The translations under genes and the position numbers were made by a program. A stretch of DNA of 64,000 nucleotides, from assembly GCA_017472925.1 (NCBI GenBank), contig JAFUNS010000034.1, forward strand, positions 1-64,000, in the 5' to 3' direction. This document shows, piece by piece, positions 9,156 through 19,305 of this stretch. Each line of letters opens with the position of its first letter. The stretch's first letter is position 1. The notes under the pieces are model-generated. The model saw only the letters and a list, made by a program, of their open reading frames with translations, searched no databases and was not told the origin of the DNA. Source of the DNA: Bacteroides sp. (GTDB lineage Bacteria > Bacteroidota > Bacteroidia > Bacteroidales > Bacteroidaceae).

Positions 9156-10271
9156 ATGAATATGAAATACATTTTCACACATGCATTTGTCCTGTTTACC
9201 ATGTGGCTTGGAATGACAGGATGTGGGAGCAATGGTACAACAACTTCCCATAAAACAGAAGCCCCCGAAAATACTAAAAACGAAGAAGTAGTGCAAGACG
9301 TAATCAAAGCAGACATTGTGGTTGCTCAAGACGGTACAGGAGACTATACCACTTTACAAGCGGCCATTAATGCTGTACCGGATAATGGTAAAGAACGTTT
9401 TGTTATACTAATAAAGAATGGTAAATACGACCAGGAGAAGTTAATTGTACCTAAGTCTAAGACTTATCTTACTATTAAGGGAGAAGACCGGGAAAAGACT
9501 ATTGTCAGCTATCATATGTATGATTGTAACAGTCCCGAATCCGGAAACAAATGTCCGGCAGAAGCTTGGCTGTTGTGGAAAGACAATAAGGACTTAGTTT
9601 ATACATCGGCCACATTGACCGTCTTGGCAGATCATTTCCGTATGGAAAATCTGACATTGCAGAATACAGCCGGACCTGTAGGCCAAGCCTTGGCTATCTC
9701 TATGCAAGGGGATAAAGGAGTATATCTGAACTGTAATTTCTTGGGCTATCAGGATACAATGTTGCTTCGCGAAAACGGTGACCGCCAATATATTGAAAAT
9801 TGTTTGGTATTGGGTCGCACTGATTATATCTATGGTAGCGGTATCGGCTATTTTCAGAACTGTGAAATACGAAGTTGGGGCGGTGGATGGATTACGGCTC
9901 CTGCTACTAATAAGGAGCAAGCATATGGTTTTGTTTTTAATGAATGTAAATTCACTTATGTAGCCAATAGTCCGAGAAAGGGCGATGATGGTCATCCGAT
10001 TGCCATCGGTCGCCCGTGGCACAATTATCCGAAAGTAGCCATTCTGAATTCTTCTTATTGCGATGAGATGCATCCCGAGGGTTGGCCTACCACTTGGAAC
10101 ATGGAATATGCACCTACCAGCCCGGATTTACACCTGTATGAATATAATAATACAGGAAAACGGGCAGACATGAGTCAGCGTGCCAAATGGGTTGGCATTA
10201 AAGAACTGACAAGTGAAGAAGCGAAGGCCTATACCGTTCAGGCTGTATTAGGAGATATAAACGAATGGTAA
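9156..10271 (+). CDS. Pectinesterase (CE8 family), lipoprotein
   Basis: Protein of 371 residues (a second Met two codons later is also possible). Lipoprotein signal with LGMTGC near residue 23, then a short polar linker and the right-handed beta-helix of pectin methylesterases, starting DGTGDYTTLQAAINAVP. The active-site signatures are GYQDTML (Asp near 199), GRTDYIYGSG (Asp near 221, in the place of the usual DFIFG) and IGRPW (Arg near 285). It hydrolyses methyl esters of homogalacturonan, opening the chain to the downstream PL10 lyase. Its end overlaps the first possible start of that lyase by 7 bp, so the two are translationally close. Confidence 0.93.
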   Translation: MNMKYIFTHAFVLFTMWLGMTGCGSNGTTTSHKTEAPENTKNEEVVQDVIKADIVVAQDGTGDYTTLQAAINAVPDNGKERFVILIKNGKYDQEKLIVPKSKTYLTIKGEDREKTIVSYHMYDCNSPESGNKCPAEAWLLWKDNKDLVYTSATLTVLADHFRMENLTLQNTAGPVGQALAISMQGDKGVYLNCNFLGYQDTMLLRENGDRQYIENCLVLGRTDYIYGSGIGYFQNCEIRSWGGGWITAPATNKEQAYGFVFNECKFTYVANSPRKGDDGHPIAIGRPWHNYPKVAILNSSYCDEMHPEGWPTTWNMEYAPTSPDLHLYEYNNTGKRADMSQRAKWVGIKELTSEEAKAYTVQAVLGDINEW

Positions 10272-10273
10272 TT

Positions 10274-12112
10274 ATGCAAAGATACTTAAAAATAAGTGTT
10301 TACTACATTTTTTGGATGTGGATATGTGCTTGCTCTTCAGAAGAAAAGGAAGTACATATCCCATTAGAAATCTCAAAGGAAAGCATTGTTGCATCCAATG
10401 AAGGGTTGGTTTCGGAAGTTACGGTTACTACTTCGCGAGCATGGAAAATTACGGTTGATGCAGCATGGGTTAAATTTTCCCCATCGTCAGGACAAGGGAC
10501 TGAAAAAGTATCGATAAAAGTATATTCCAACCAATCGGAAGAAGAAAGAAAAACAATCGCTTATTTTTCTACCGATACAGAAACGGTACAAATGTCTGTG
10601 TCTCAGTCGGGGGTTGTGCCTGTTATCCAAGTTTCTCCTGTCCAAAAGAACGTTCGCTCATCTGGTGAGGAGTTTAATGTATCTATACAGAATGCAGACG
10701 GAGGCTGGGAAGTGGAAATACCCGCTTCTGTCCAATCGTGGATTACTTTGAATACGAAAGATGCCAAGACAGCTGTTTTTACGGCCAAACTGAATAATAA
10801 CGGTGTAAAAAGAACCGGTGAGCTGCTGTTTAAAGACACCCAAATGGGGAAGGTGGCAAAATTGGCAGTCAGTCAGGATGTTTTCACTTCGACTGTGGCC
10901 AATAAAAAGTGGTCGGAAGTTGCAACGAGGTTATCGGATTCATGGTACGCCACCAACGAAGCGAAAGAAGTGGCCGAAAATGTATTGCTTTATCAAAAGG
11001 ATTGTGGTGGATGGTATAAGAATATAGAAATGCATCATCTGTTGACAGACAAAGAGAAAGAAGCGGTGAAGGCTACCAAATCAGAAAAAGCTTGTTTTGA
11101 TAATGGGGCTACAACAACCGAACTTCGGTTCTTGGCCAAAATGTATAAACAGAATCCTGATGATAGATATAGAAAAGCCTTTATCAAAGGTTTGGATTAT
11201 ATCATGAATGCCCAATACTCCAGTGGAGGGTGGCCGCAATATTATCCATTAAGAGGAGGGTATAGTGACAATATTACTTTCAATGATGATTTGATGGTAA
11301 ACCTGCTCCGGCTATTAAAGGATGTATATCAAAAACAAAACGATTTCATTTCTATAGTTGAAGAAGAAACCATACAAAAGGCAAGGACCATCTTTGATAA
11401 AGGAGTAGACTGTATTTTGAAATGTCAGATTGTAGATGATGGAATCAAAACATTCTGGTGTGCCCAACATGACCCAACAACGTTGGATCCTGCTGTAGGT
11501 CGTCCTCATGAATTCCCTTCTTTCTCAGGAATGGAAGGTTCGGAAGTTTTAGAATTCTTAATGGAAATTGAAAATCCTACAACAGAGATAAAAGAAGCTG
11601 TTGTTGCGGCTGCCAATTGGTTGGAAGCGCATAAAATTCTCAATAAGAAAGTGGTCGATGTAAAGGATGCATCGGGACAGACAATAGACCGGAAAGTAGA
11701 AGACCGTACAGGGGAAGATATGTGGGGACGCTTCATTCAGTTGGGTGGTGAGGTGGCCAAACGGGTATATACTCACATGTTCAATAATGTTTTGGGCGAT
11801 AAGAAAGGATGGATAACATTGGACGATGGTACTCGCATTATTTATCAGTATAAAAATAATGCCGAAGAATCGTATAATCCGGCCAAAGCTTATCAGCCTA
11901 TTTATGGTATTTATGACTCATCGCGCCCTTTCCTGCTTTATCGTTTTTTATATGTATACGAGGATGCTCCTACTTACACAGATAAGAATGGATACGAAGT
12001 TCCTACTTCGTTGGATGCTTCGAACAGGAAAAGTTACCAATACGTAGGAAATTGGCCGCAAAAAATATTGCGTGAGAAATATCCGGAATGGAAAAACAAA
12101 CATGGAATATAA
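10274..12112 (+). CDS. PL10-family pectate lyase with two BACON domains, lipoprotein
   Basis: Protein of about 612 residues. The start at ATG 10274 is preferred over ATG 10265 because it gives a normal lipoprotein signal (MQRYLKISVYY, then ICAC); the earlier start overlaps the pectinesterase. Two BACON-type immunoglobulin-like domains follow, about residues 30-115 (SRAWKITVDAAWVKFSPSSG) and 118-205. The catalytic alpha-helical domain (about 215-600) has CGGWYKNIEMHH, NGATTTELRFLAKMY, SSGGWPQYYPLRGGYSD and ITFNDDLMVN, typical of PL10. The enzyme cuts de-esterified polygalacturonate by beta-elimination. It is the second gene of its unit. Confidence 0.92.
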   Translation: MQRYLKISVYYIFWMWICACSSEEKEVHIPLEISKESIVASNEGLVSEVTVTTSRAWKITVDAAWVKFSPSSGQGTEKVSIKVYSNQSEEERKTIAYFSTDTETVQMSVSQSGVVPVIQVSPVQKNVRSSGEEFNVSIQNADGGWEVEIPASVQSWITLNTKDAKTAVFTAKLNNNGVKRTGELLFKDTQMGKVAKLAVSQDVFTSTVANKKWSEVATRLSDSWYATNEAKEVAENVLLYQKDCGGWYKNIEMHHLLTDKEKEAVKATKSEKACFDNGATTTELRFLAKMYKQNPDDRYRKAFIKGLDYIMNAQYSSGGWPQYYPLRGGYSDNITFNDDLMVNLLRLLKDVYQKQNDFISIVEEETIQKARTIFDKGVDCILKCQIVDDGIKTFWCAQHDPTTLDPAVGRPHEFPSFSGMEGSEVLEFLMEIENPTTEIKEAVVAAANWLEAHKILNKKVVDVKDASGQTIDRKVEDRTGEDMWGRFIQLGGEVAKRVYTHMFNNVLGDKKGWITLDDGTRIIYQYKNNAEESYNPAKAYQPIYGIYDSSRPFLLYRFLYVYEDAPTYTDKNGYEVPTSLDASNRKSYQYVGNWPQKILREKYPEWKNKHGI

Positions 12113-12120
12113 AAATGAAT

Positions 12121-12188
12121 GTCCGCTAAATATTCCACCAATTCCGATAAATAGTCTCCCATTCCTTTATAGGGCAAAACTAATTTTA
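12121..12188 (+). promoter_or_regulatory. PUL 1 operator and promoter, transcription unit 4 (SusCD)
   Basis: Boxes at 12121-12139 and 12142-12160 (period 21 bp) match the reference at 16 and 13 of 19; both start TCCG-TAAATA. Exactly 20 nt later is TAATTTTA (12181-12188), a -7 box with A for the last G. The 5' leader to the SusC start at 12244 is about 55 nt. Confidence 0.7.
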
Positions 12189-12243
12189 CATGGTGAAACA
12201 ATAGGAACAATCATTTATTATTGTTAAATTAAATAATACTATT

Positions 12244-15200
12244 ATGAAACAAGAACTTTACAAAGTGAAAAGCAGGATACTCCTGTTTATGGCACTGTTA
12301 CTGATGGTGCCTGTCGGAGTGCTTGCACAAAGTATTACCGTAAAAGGTAATGTAACAGATTCTTCCGGTGAGCCGATTATTGGTGCAACCGTTACCGAAA
12401 AGGGAAGAACCGGAAATGGTGTAGTGACCGATTTGGACGGTAATTTCTCTTTGAGTGTACAGAAGGGGAAGAAAATTGTCATTACTTATGTCGGAATGAA
12501 AACCGAAGAAGTAACAGCCATTGCCGGAAAGATTCTAAAGATTGTCATGGAAGATGATGCACAGACTTTGGCTGAAGTAGAAGTGGTGGCTGTGGGTTAT
12601 GGTAGCGCACGTAAGCGCGACTTGACCGGAGCGATTGCTTCAGTAGGTGAAAATACATTGAAGAACATTACCACCACTTCGGCATCCAGCGCCATTACCG
12701 GTCGTTTGGCAGGGGTTAACGTTGTAACTTCAGAAGGTTCACCCGATGCTTCGGTGAAAATCCGTGTACGTGGGGGTGGCTCCATTACCCAGAGTAATGA
12801 TCCGTTGTTCATTGTCGATGGATTTGAAGTAAGCAATATTGATGACATCCCGCCAACCGATATTGAAAGTATCGACGTATTGAAGGATGCTTCTTCTACA
12901 GCCATCTATGGTGCTAAGGGTGCAAACGGTGTAATCCTCGTTACAACCAAAAGTGGACGTAAAGGAAGAACAGAAGTGACTTTGAATGCTTCGGTAGGTT
13001 TCAGTCAATTCTATAATGAAACCGAAGTACTTTCTCCATACGAATATGTGTATCTGCAACGTGAATTGGACCCGAGTGAAAACGCAGGTTTCTTCAATCG
13101 TTACGGACGTTGGGAAGATATTGATATTTACAAGGCACGTACTGGTGCCAACTGGCAAGACCAACTGTTTGGCAATACAGGTGTAAAGCAGAGTTATAAT
13201 ATAGGTATAAATGGGGGTAGCGAAGATTTGACATATAGTTTGAACTTTACGCACGATGATGAAAGTTACATCATGAAGCAATCAAACTTCAAGCGTGATA
13301 ACTTGAACCTGAAACTGAGCAAAAGATTCAATAAGGCGCTCCGATTGGACTTCAACGCAAAGATGACTCATCGTGTCATTGATGGTCCGAGCGTTTCAAA
13401 TGGTAGTAAGTTGCGTGATGCCGTGAAGTATCCGAATGTAGGTTCATTGACCGACTTGACCAGTGAGGATTTGATGGGCGACAACCAAGTATTGATTGAA
13501 AATATCACCAATTTGAATGACCCGTTGTTCAACATAGAGAACGAATACAAGAAACAGACCAAGTTCAGCAACAGTTATAATGTGGCTTTGATTTGGGATG
13601 TGATTGAAGGATTGCAATGGCGTGCGGAAGGTACTTATGGATATGCTTATGACCGGACAGACAATATCTTTTTGAAAAATACGGGTGAGGCCAATAGTAA
13701 GGCTGGACAACCGGTAGCTTATCGTCAGTATTGGACAGGTAACAACTGGACGTTGCGTACTACTTTGAACTACAAGTTCGATATTGCCGAAAAGCATAAG
13801 TTTGACATCCTTGCCGGTATGGAAGGCCGCAGCAGCGAACGCGATGAAATGAAAATCAATGCTGACTATTTCCCCGGCGACTATACGGTGGACAACATCT
13901 TGGCTATGTGGAACAACGGTACATCCGAACCCACTTATACCACTATCAGCGAACCGAGCCGTACAATGTCCTATTTCGGTCGTGCCAACTACGTGTTGAA
14001 TGATCGTTATTACTTGGCGTTTACACTTCGTGCCGATGGTACCAATGTATTCTCGAAAGGCAATAAATGGGGTATCTTCCCGGCCGGATCATTGGCTTGG
14101 CGTATCAGCGACGAAGCGTTTATGGAAAATACCAAGAGCTGGTTGAGTAACCTGAAACTCCGTGCCAGTTACGGTAAGTCGGGTAACGCACGTGTAGGTT
14201 CGTACTGGCGTCAGACTTACAGCCCGGTGACTTCTACCAATAACCTTTATTATCCGAATGAACAAGGACAAAGTTCTTTGCAGACAGCTAACACACTGCG
14301 AAACGAGAACTTGACATGGGAAACCAAGTATTCGGCTAACGTTGGTTTGGATTTCGGTTTCTGGAACAACCGCATGAACGTGACATTGGACTACTATAAC
14401 GATGTGACCAAGGATTTGATTATGCAAGTGCAGCTTCCATCGAACTCTGGTTACTCCAACCAGTATCAGAACTTGGGTCAGACTACCAACCGTGGGCTTG
14501 AATTGACCTTGAATGCTAATCTGATTCAGAAGAAAGATTTCTTCTTGGATTTCAACTTCAACATTTCGTTCAATAAGAACAAGGTGGATAAGCTGTATGG
14601 AGGCGACCAGAACGAAATGATTATCCAAGGTGGATGGACTACATTAGGCTCGGATAACTATCGTATTTTTGTAGGCGATGAAGTAGGTTTGATGTACGGT
14701 TATGTATGCGATGGCTTCTACTCATTCGATGACTTTGTATTCGATGAAGGAACCATGCGATGGAAATTGGCTACCGACGAGAACGGAAAGAACATTGCTC
14801 CCGACTGTACAGGTGTGTTGACTAATAGTGGTCAGTATTTCGGTCCCGGACACTTGAAGCTGAAGGATTTGAACGGTGACGGTGTAATCGATGCCGACAA
14901 TGACCGTAAGGTTATTGGCCGTGCACAACCCAAGCATACCGGTGGTTTCGGTATAACTACCGGCTGGAAGGGATTTGATTTGACTGCTCTCTTTAACTGG
15001 TCTTACGGAAATGATATATTCAATATCAGCAAATTGGACTATTCTTCATTCCGTTTGTCACAGCGTTATCAGAATATGTGTACCGAAATGTCATTAGACA
15101 AGCGTTTCACCACCATCGACCCCGAAACCGGTCAGAACATCTATTACGGACAGTTTGCTAATCCGGAACGTTTGAAGGAAGTGAATGCCAATGCCACTAT

Positions 15201-15495
15201 GTGGCATCCGTTGTGCAACCATGCTGCACCTACCGACTGGGCGGTAGAAGATGGCTCGTTCCTCCGTTTGGGTACGCTTTCTTTGGGTTATACATTGCCC
15301 AAGAACTTTACCCGTAAGTTTGGTGTGAAGAATTTGCGTGTATATGCTACAGGCAATAACCTCTTCTGCTGGACAAGCTATAGCGGACAAGACCCGGAAG
15401 TGAGCACCAACGGAAACCAGATGGCTATGGGCTGGGACTTCTCGGCTTACCCCAAATCAAGATCTTATCTTTTCGGTCTTAATGTAACATTCTAA
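12244..15495 (+). CDS. SusC-like TonB-dependent outer-membrane oligosaccharide importer (PUL 1)
   Basis: Protein of 1083 residues. Signal peptide (about 1-29), carboxypeptidase-regulatory-like domain with SITVKGNVTDSSGEPIIGAT, TonB-box-like VEVVAVGYGSARKRDLTG, plug domain with SDPLFIVDGFEV-type motif (NDPLFIVDGFEVSNIDDIPP) and VLKDASSTAIYGAKGANGVI, then the beta-barrel ending in SYLFGLNVTF with a C-terminal Phe. It pairs with the SusD 12 bp downstream to import pectic oligosaccharides into the periplasm, energised by TonB-ExbBD. It is the first gene of the SusC-SusD-DUF4957 unit. Confidence 0.96.
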   Translation: MKQELYKVKSRILLFMALLLMVPVGVLAQSITVKGNVTDSSGEPIIGATVTEKGRTGNGVVTDLDGNFSLSVQKGKKIVITYVGMKTEEVTAIAGKILKIVMEDDAQTLAEVEVVAVGYGSARKRDLTGAIASVGENTLKNITTTSASSAITGRLAGVNVVTSEGSPDASVKIRVRGGGSITQSNDPLFIVDGFEVSNIDDIPPTDIESIDVLKDASSTAIYGAKGANGVILVTTKSGRKGRTEVTLNASVGFSQFYNETEVLSPYEYVYLQRELDPSENAGFFNRYGRWEDIDIYKARTGANWQDQLFGNTGVKQSYNIGINGGSEDLTYSLNFTHDDESYIMKQSNFKRDNLNLKLSKRFNKALRLDFNAKMTHRVIDGPSVSNGSKLRDAVKYPNVGSLTDLTSEDLMGDNQVLIENITNLNDPLFNIENEYKKQTKFSNSYNVALIWDVIEGLQWRAEGTYGYAYDRTDNIFLKNTGEANSKAGQPVAYRQYWTGNNWTLRTTLNYKFDIAEKHKFDILAGMEGRSSERDEMKINADYFPGDYTVDNILAMWNNGTSEPTYTTISEPSRTMSYFGRANYVLNDRYYLAFTLRADGTNVFSKGNKWGIFPAGSLAWRISDEAFMENTKSWLSNLKLRASYGKSGNARVGSYWRQTYSPVTSTNNLYYPNEQGQSSLQTANTLRNENLTWETKYSANVGLDFGFWNNRMNVTLDYYNDVTKDLIMQVQLPSNSGYSNQYQNLGQTTNRGLELTLNANLIQKKDFFLDFNFNISFNKNKVDKLYGGDQNEMIIQGGWTTLGSDNYRIFVGDEVGLMYGYVCDGFYSFDDFVFDEGTMRWKLATDENGKNIAPDCTGVLTNSGQYFGPGHLKLKDLNGDGVIDADNDRKVIGRAQPKHTGGFGITTGWKGFDLTALFNWSYGNDIFNISKLDYSSFRLSQRYQNMCTEMSLDKRFTTIDPETGQNIYYGQFANPERLKEVNANATMWHPLCNHAAPTDWAVEDGSFLRLGTLSLGYTLPKNFTRKFGVKNLRVYATGNNLFCWTSYSGQDPEVSTNGNQMAMGWDFSAYPKSRSYLFGLNVTF

Positions 15496-15507
15496 ATTTA
15501 AGGACTT

Positions 15508-17574
15508 ATGAAAATACATAAATTAATATATTTCCTGTTGGCAGGAAGTTTCGCATTGACTTCTTGCGAGGATTTCTTGGAAACAGAATCTCCATCACAG
15601 CAAACCAGTCAGGTGGTTTATGAAAACGAAGGTATGGCACGTTCGGCCATCATGGGTGTGTACTCCCAACTTTCCGGAACGTATGTATACGGACAGAAGA
15701 TGTCAGTAAACTGGCAAGGAGTATCAGATATTGAATTGGCAAGTGGTTATGATGATGACCCTTCGCTGGAAAAGAGTTCGGATACAGGTGCAGCCAATTA
15801 TTGGAGCGACTGGTATAACCACACCGTGAAATGGGAACATTTGTTCAAGATGGCCGAATTGGCAAGTACAGCCGTAGAAGGCCTGCGAAACTCTTCCAAA
15901 CTGGAAACCTCGGCCACCTTGCGCCACTTCCTGGGCGAAGCGCTCACATTGCGATCCATCGCCTACTTTGAATTGGCACGTCGCTGGGGAGACATCCCGT
16001 TCAAGGAAAGTACAGCAAGTTCAGACTTGTCGAATGTATATATGGGCAAGACTTCTCGTGACAGTATCTACACTTGCATCATCAAGGACATGCAGGAAGC
16101 CATTGAATATCTACCCTGGATGGGACAAGGCGAATACAATGCCGAACGTATCACCAAGGGATTTGCCAAAGGTATGTTGGCCCGTATGGCTTTGACAGCC
16201 GGTGGTTGGTCGGTTCGCGATGGAAATCAATTCCCCGACTCAAATGTAGAGCATTATCCTAATGTAGAAGGTAACCCAGGTATGGCAGAGTTAAACGGTT
16301 ATTATGTAGGTCGTCCCAAAAACTGGCGTGACTTCTATGAAATAGCAGAAAAGGAATGTGCCGAATTGATAGGCGATCCTGAAAATCCACATGCGCTTGA
16401 TCCGGATTATGGAAACATCTGGAAGACTGTTTGTGCACTCGGATATAGCGCCTGCAATGAAAATATGTTCGAAATTGCCAATGGTGTGGGCTATACCGGC
16501 GATATCGGTTCGTTGATGGGACGTCCGCAAAGCTCCAATATCGGATTTGGTTCACAAGGTTTTGGTAGCACTTATGTATGTACCAATGGTTATTATTTCT
16601 ATTCGTTCGACCCGGACGATACTCGTCGTGAATATGCATGCTATTGGCCGAATTACGAAAAAGACAGTAAAGTGGGCTATAACCGCGAAAAGATGAGAAA
16701 CAACATCATGAGCGTAAACCTTGGCAAATGGTGCTTCCACTGGACTTCGGATGCATACAAGGCATTGGTGGCTACAGCCAGCGGACGTACCTCAACCGGT
16801 ATCAACTGGATTCTGATGCGTTATTCAGACATCCTCCTTATGTTTGCCGAAGCACGCTATATGCTCGATAAAGGTGTGGATGCAGTAGATGCTACAGCAG
16901 GACTCAGTGCATCTCAAGCACTCGAAATGGTACGTGCACGCGCTTTCGGTGCCGGCTCTCCGAAGGTTAAAGACTATGACAAGAGCAATTTCCTCGAAGC
17001 CATCGTGAACGAACGCGCTTGGGAATTTGGCGGTGAAGGTATCCGTAAACTCGATTTGGTTCGTTGGGGATTACTCGACAGCAAGATTGAAGACATGAAG
17101 GAAGCCATGGTACTGATGATGGACGGACAACATCCGGTGAAAATCTTCGATAAGGTTTATCAACCCGAAGACTTCCCCAAGAAACTATATTATAAGTATC
17201 AGGACAACAAAGAATTTATAGACTTCTCTACAGCCAACTTCTATGTGAACCGCGGTGCCAATCCCGATGCTTCCGTTTATGAAGAAATCGGATGGTTCCC
17301 CAACGACTACTGGACAAAGGAAACCGAAGCAGATGCTGCAAACTTGATCAGCAATTCGGTAAAGGTATTGGCTTGTGCATCTGGTTTGCGTGCAAGTTAC
17401 GACTATTCAAACTTGCTTGGTAAACTGAAATGGGGTACTCAAATACAAGAAAGAATGAATACCACCATCAATAAGATTGGCAATGGAGTGTGCAACTATC
17501 GTCACTTCTTTACCATCTATTACGAAGACATCTACGAATCGAACGGCTATTTGAGCAATTCGTATGGATATTAA
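15508..17574 (+). CDS. SusD-like (RagB/SusD) glycan-binding lipoprotein (PUL 1)
   Basis: Protein of 688 residues; lipoprotein signal ending FALTSC followed by EDFLETESPSQQT, the usual SusD opening. TPR-type helices include HFLGEALTLRSIAYFELARR. Later YSDILLMFAEARYM and NERAWEFGGEGIRKLDLVRW are standard SusD signatures. It forms the lid over the SusC barrel at the cell surface. It is longer than the typical 500-600 residues, with insertions in the second half, as seen in several pectin-locus SusD proteins. Confidence 0.95.
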   Translation: MKIHKLIYFLLAGSFALTSCEDFLETESPSQQTSQVVYENEGMARSAIMGVYSQLSGTYVYGQKMSVNWQGVSDIELASGYDDDPSLEKSSDTGAANYWSDWYNHTVKWEHLFKMAELASTAVEGLRNSSKLETSATLRHFLGEALTLRSIAYFELARRWGDIPFKESTASSDLSNVYMGKTSRDSIYTCIIKDMQEAIEYLPWMGQGEYNAERITKGFAKGMLARMALTAGGWSVRDGNQFPDSNVEHYPNVEGNPGMAELNGYYVGRPKNWRDFYEIAEKECAELIGDPENPHALDPDYGNIWKTVCALGYSACNENMFEIANGVGYTGDIGSLMGRPQSSNIGFGSQGFGSTYVCTNGYYFYSFDPDDTRREYACYWPNYEKDSKVGYNREKMRNNIMSVNLGKWCFHWTSDAYKALVATASGRTSTGINWILMRYSDILLMFAEARYMLDKGVDAVDATAGLSASQALEMVRARAFGAGSPKVKDYDKSNFLEAIVNERAWEFGGEGIRKLDLVRWGLLDSKIEDMKEAMVLMMDGQHPVKIFDKVYQPEDFPKKLYYKYQDNKEFIDFSTANFYVNRGANPDASVYEEIGWFPNDYWTKETEADAANLISNSVKVLACASGLRASYDYSNLLGKLKWGTQIQERMNTTINKIGNGVCNYRHFFTIYYEDIYESNGYLSNSYGY

Positions 17575-17594
17575 TAACATAAAAGGATAAACGT

Positions 17595-19202
17595 ATGAAA
17601 AGAAATAAAATATTTGCCTTAGCGTTTGGATGCATTGCTTTATGCTCCTTACCGGCTTGTCAAGAGGATGCAAACGATTGGGGCTTTGACGAAGAGCACA
17701 ACCGCTTGTTCCGTTCCACCAATTTTGAATTGGTAAAAGAAGAACCCACTTCAGTCCTGCTGAGCTTTAAAGGAGTATCGAATGCTACCAAGTATATCTT
17801 CGATTTCAGTCAGGGTGACAGTCTTTTGTTTGACAACATTGTCTCTACGCGGGAACTGTTGGCCGATACCATGACAGCCTACCGTCAGGATGTAAGTGCG
17901 GTGAATACAGAATATCGCATGCTTTTCGATAACTTGAACGGTACTACCCGCTACTCGGTACGCATGAAAGCGGTCGATGAAAAGAACGGTATGGAATCGG
18001 GATATTCACAGTTGTTCTTCATTACTCCGGACGAACAGATATTTACCAAAGTGACTCCGGGTACTACCATCGCATCACTCAAATGGAAGGCCGACAAAGA
18101 AGCTACCACCATCAAGTATGCCAAGTTGGAAGGTGAAAACAAAGTGGATACCACTTGGTTTGAACCCCATACTCTTACTGCTGCCGAAAAGGCTGCCGGT
18201 ACATGGACCATCGAAGGTTTGACTCTCGGTACCAAGTACCTTGCACAGATATTCAATGGCGAAGTTCGCCGTGGTTCGTATCCGTTCACCACATTGGGTG
18301 CAAAGAACGGTACATTGATTGAAGTGCAGCCATCTGACAATATCAACGAAGTGCTGGCTGCAGCAAGCGGTGAGGTGACATTGTCCTTTATGGGCGGTGA
18401 GACTTATACCGTTGGCGGACGCTTGAACATTCCGGCAACTGTTAGCAGCTTGTATTTGGCCGGTAATGCAAAAGACGGTGTTCTCCCCAAATTCTTGATT
18501 GGTGATATCAGTTTGGCCGGCCCAATGGAACGCTTTGCCGTACAGTATTTGGAATTTGCCGGCGACAATGCCGGCTTCATGACCAATTTGAGTGGAGTGA
18601 ACATCTTCAAGAATGCATCCTTCGAAGGTTGTTACATCCACGATATCCGGAACTGTCTGGTTCGTATCAGCACCAATGATGCGGATGTTGAAACCATTGA
18701 AGTGAAAGATTGTATCTTGGAACGTATCTCTACAAGTGGTTGGGGTATCTTCAACTTGAAGACACGTTCATTCAAGAAGTTGTCGATGACTAACAGTACC
18801 TTGGTAGACATAAGCGACCAAATATGTGATGTAAGTATAGCTATCGATGAAGTGGAATTCACCAACCTTACTCATGTCAATTACATCAAGATGGACAAGT
18901 GGTTGCGCTTCAACAAGCAGCCGAAGGGTATTACTGTAACAGGTGTAATATTTGCCGGCGACATGGGAGGCGGAAAGATGAATTCCGGTTACGGTGATTA
19001 TGCAGGATGGTTGAATTTTGCCGGTTGCTACCTCACTTCAGACTTTACAGTGAACAAGCGTCCGTTCAACGATGCCAAGATTTTGAACATTACTACCGAT
19101 GAACTGTTTGTTGACCCGAAGAACGGTGACTTCCATTTCCGCCCGGAAGCGAAGTTCGAAGGCGATGGCAAGGTAGGTGACCCACGCTGGTGGACCGAAT
19201 AA
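17595..19202 (+). CDS. Surface lipoprotein with fibronectin-III-like and DUF4957/DUF5123-like domains
   Basis: Protein of 535 residues with a lipobox (LPAC, then QEDANDWGFDEEHN). Residues about 35-230 look like two fibronectin-III-type folds (YRMLFDNLNGTTRYSVRMKA; TWTIEGLTLGTKYLAQIFNG). About 240-535 form a beta-helix-like part, ending in the DUF5123-type DELFVDPKNGDFHFRPEAKF. Proteins of this type sit directly downstream of SusD in pectin PULs and probably act as surface glycan-binding proteins. It follows SusD by 20 bp and ends at a strong terminator. No catalytic residues are evident, so a lyase role seems less likely. Confidence 0.8.
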   Translation: MKRNKIFALAFGCIALCSLPACQEDANDWGFDEEHNRLFRSTNFELVKEEPTSVLLSFKGVSNATKYIFDFSQGDSLLFDNIVSTRELLADTMTAYRQDVSAVNTEYRMLFDNLNGTTRYSVRMKAVDEKNGMESGYSQLFFITPDEQIFTKVTPGTTIASLKWKADKEATTIKYAKLEGENKVDTTWFEPHTLTAAEKAAGTWTIEGLTLGTKYLAQIFNGEVRRGSYPFTTLGAKNGTLIEVQPSDNINEVLAAASGEVTLSFMGGETYTVGGRLNIPATVSSLYLAGNAKDGVLPKFLIGDISLAGPMERFAVQYLEFAGDNAGFMTNLSGVNIFKNASFEGCYIHDIRNCLVRISTNDADVETIEVKDCILERISTSGWGIFNLKTRSFKKLSMTNSTLVDISDQICDVSIAIDEVEFTNLTHVNYIKMDKWLRFNKQPKGITVTGVIFAGDMGGGKMNSGYGDYAGWLNFAGCYLTSDFTVNKRPFNDAKILNITTDELFVDPKNGDFHFRPEAKFEGDGKVGDPRWWTE

Positions 19203-19235
19203 TTTCAATAGGTAATACTATATAGTTTTAAAGTT

Positions 19236-19270
19236 ATCCCGTACGGACTATGATTCGTGCGGGATTCTTA
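19236..19270 (+). terminator. Intrinsic terminator of the SusC-SusD unit
   Basis: Stem ATCCCGTACG (from 19236) pairs with CGTGCGGGAT (ending 19265) with one G-U pair, followed by a T-rich stretch. It lies 34 nt past the stop of the DUF4957/5123 gene. Confidence 0.75.
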
Positions 19271-19305
19271 TATCATTCTTTATTCATTTTAATTGGTTTT
19301 TAAAT

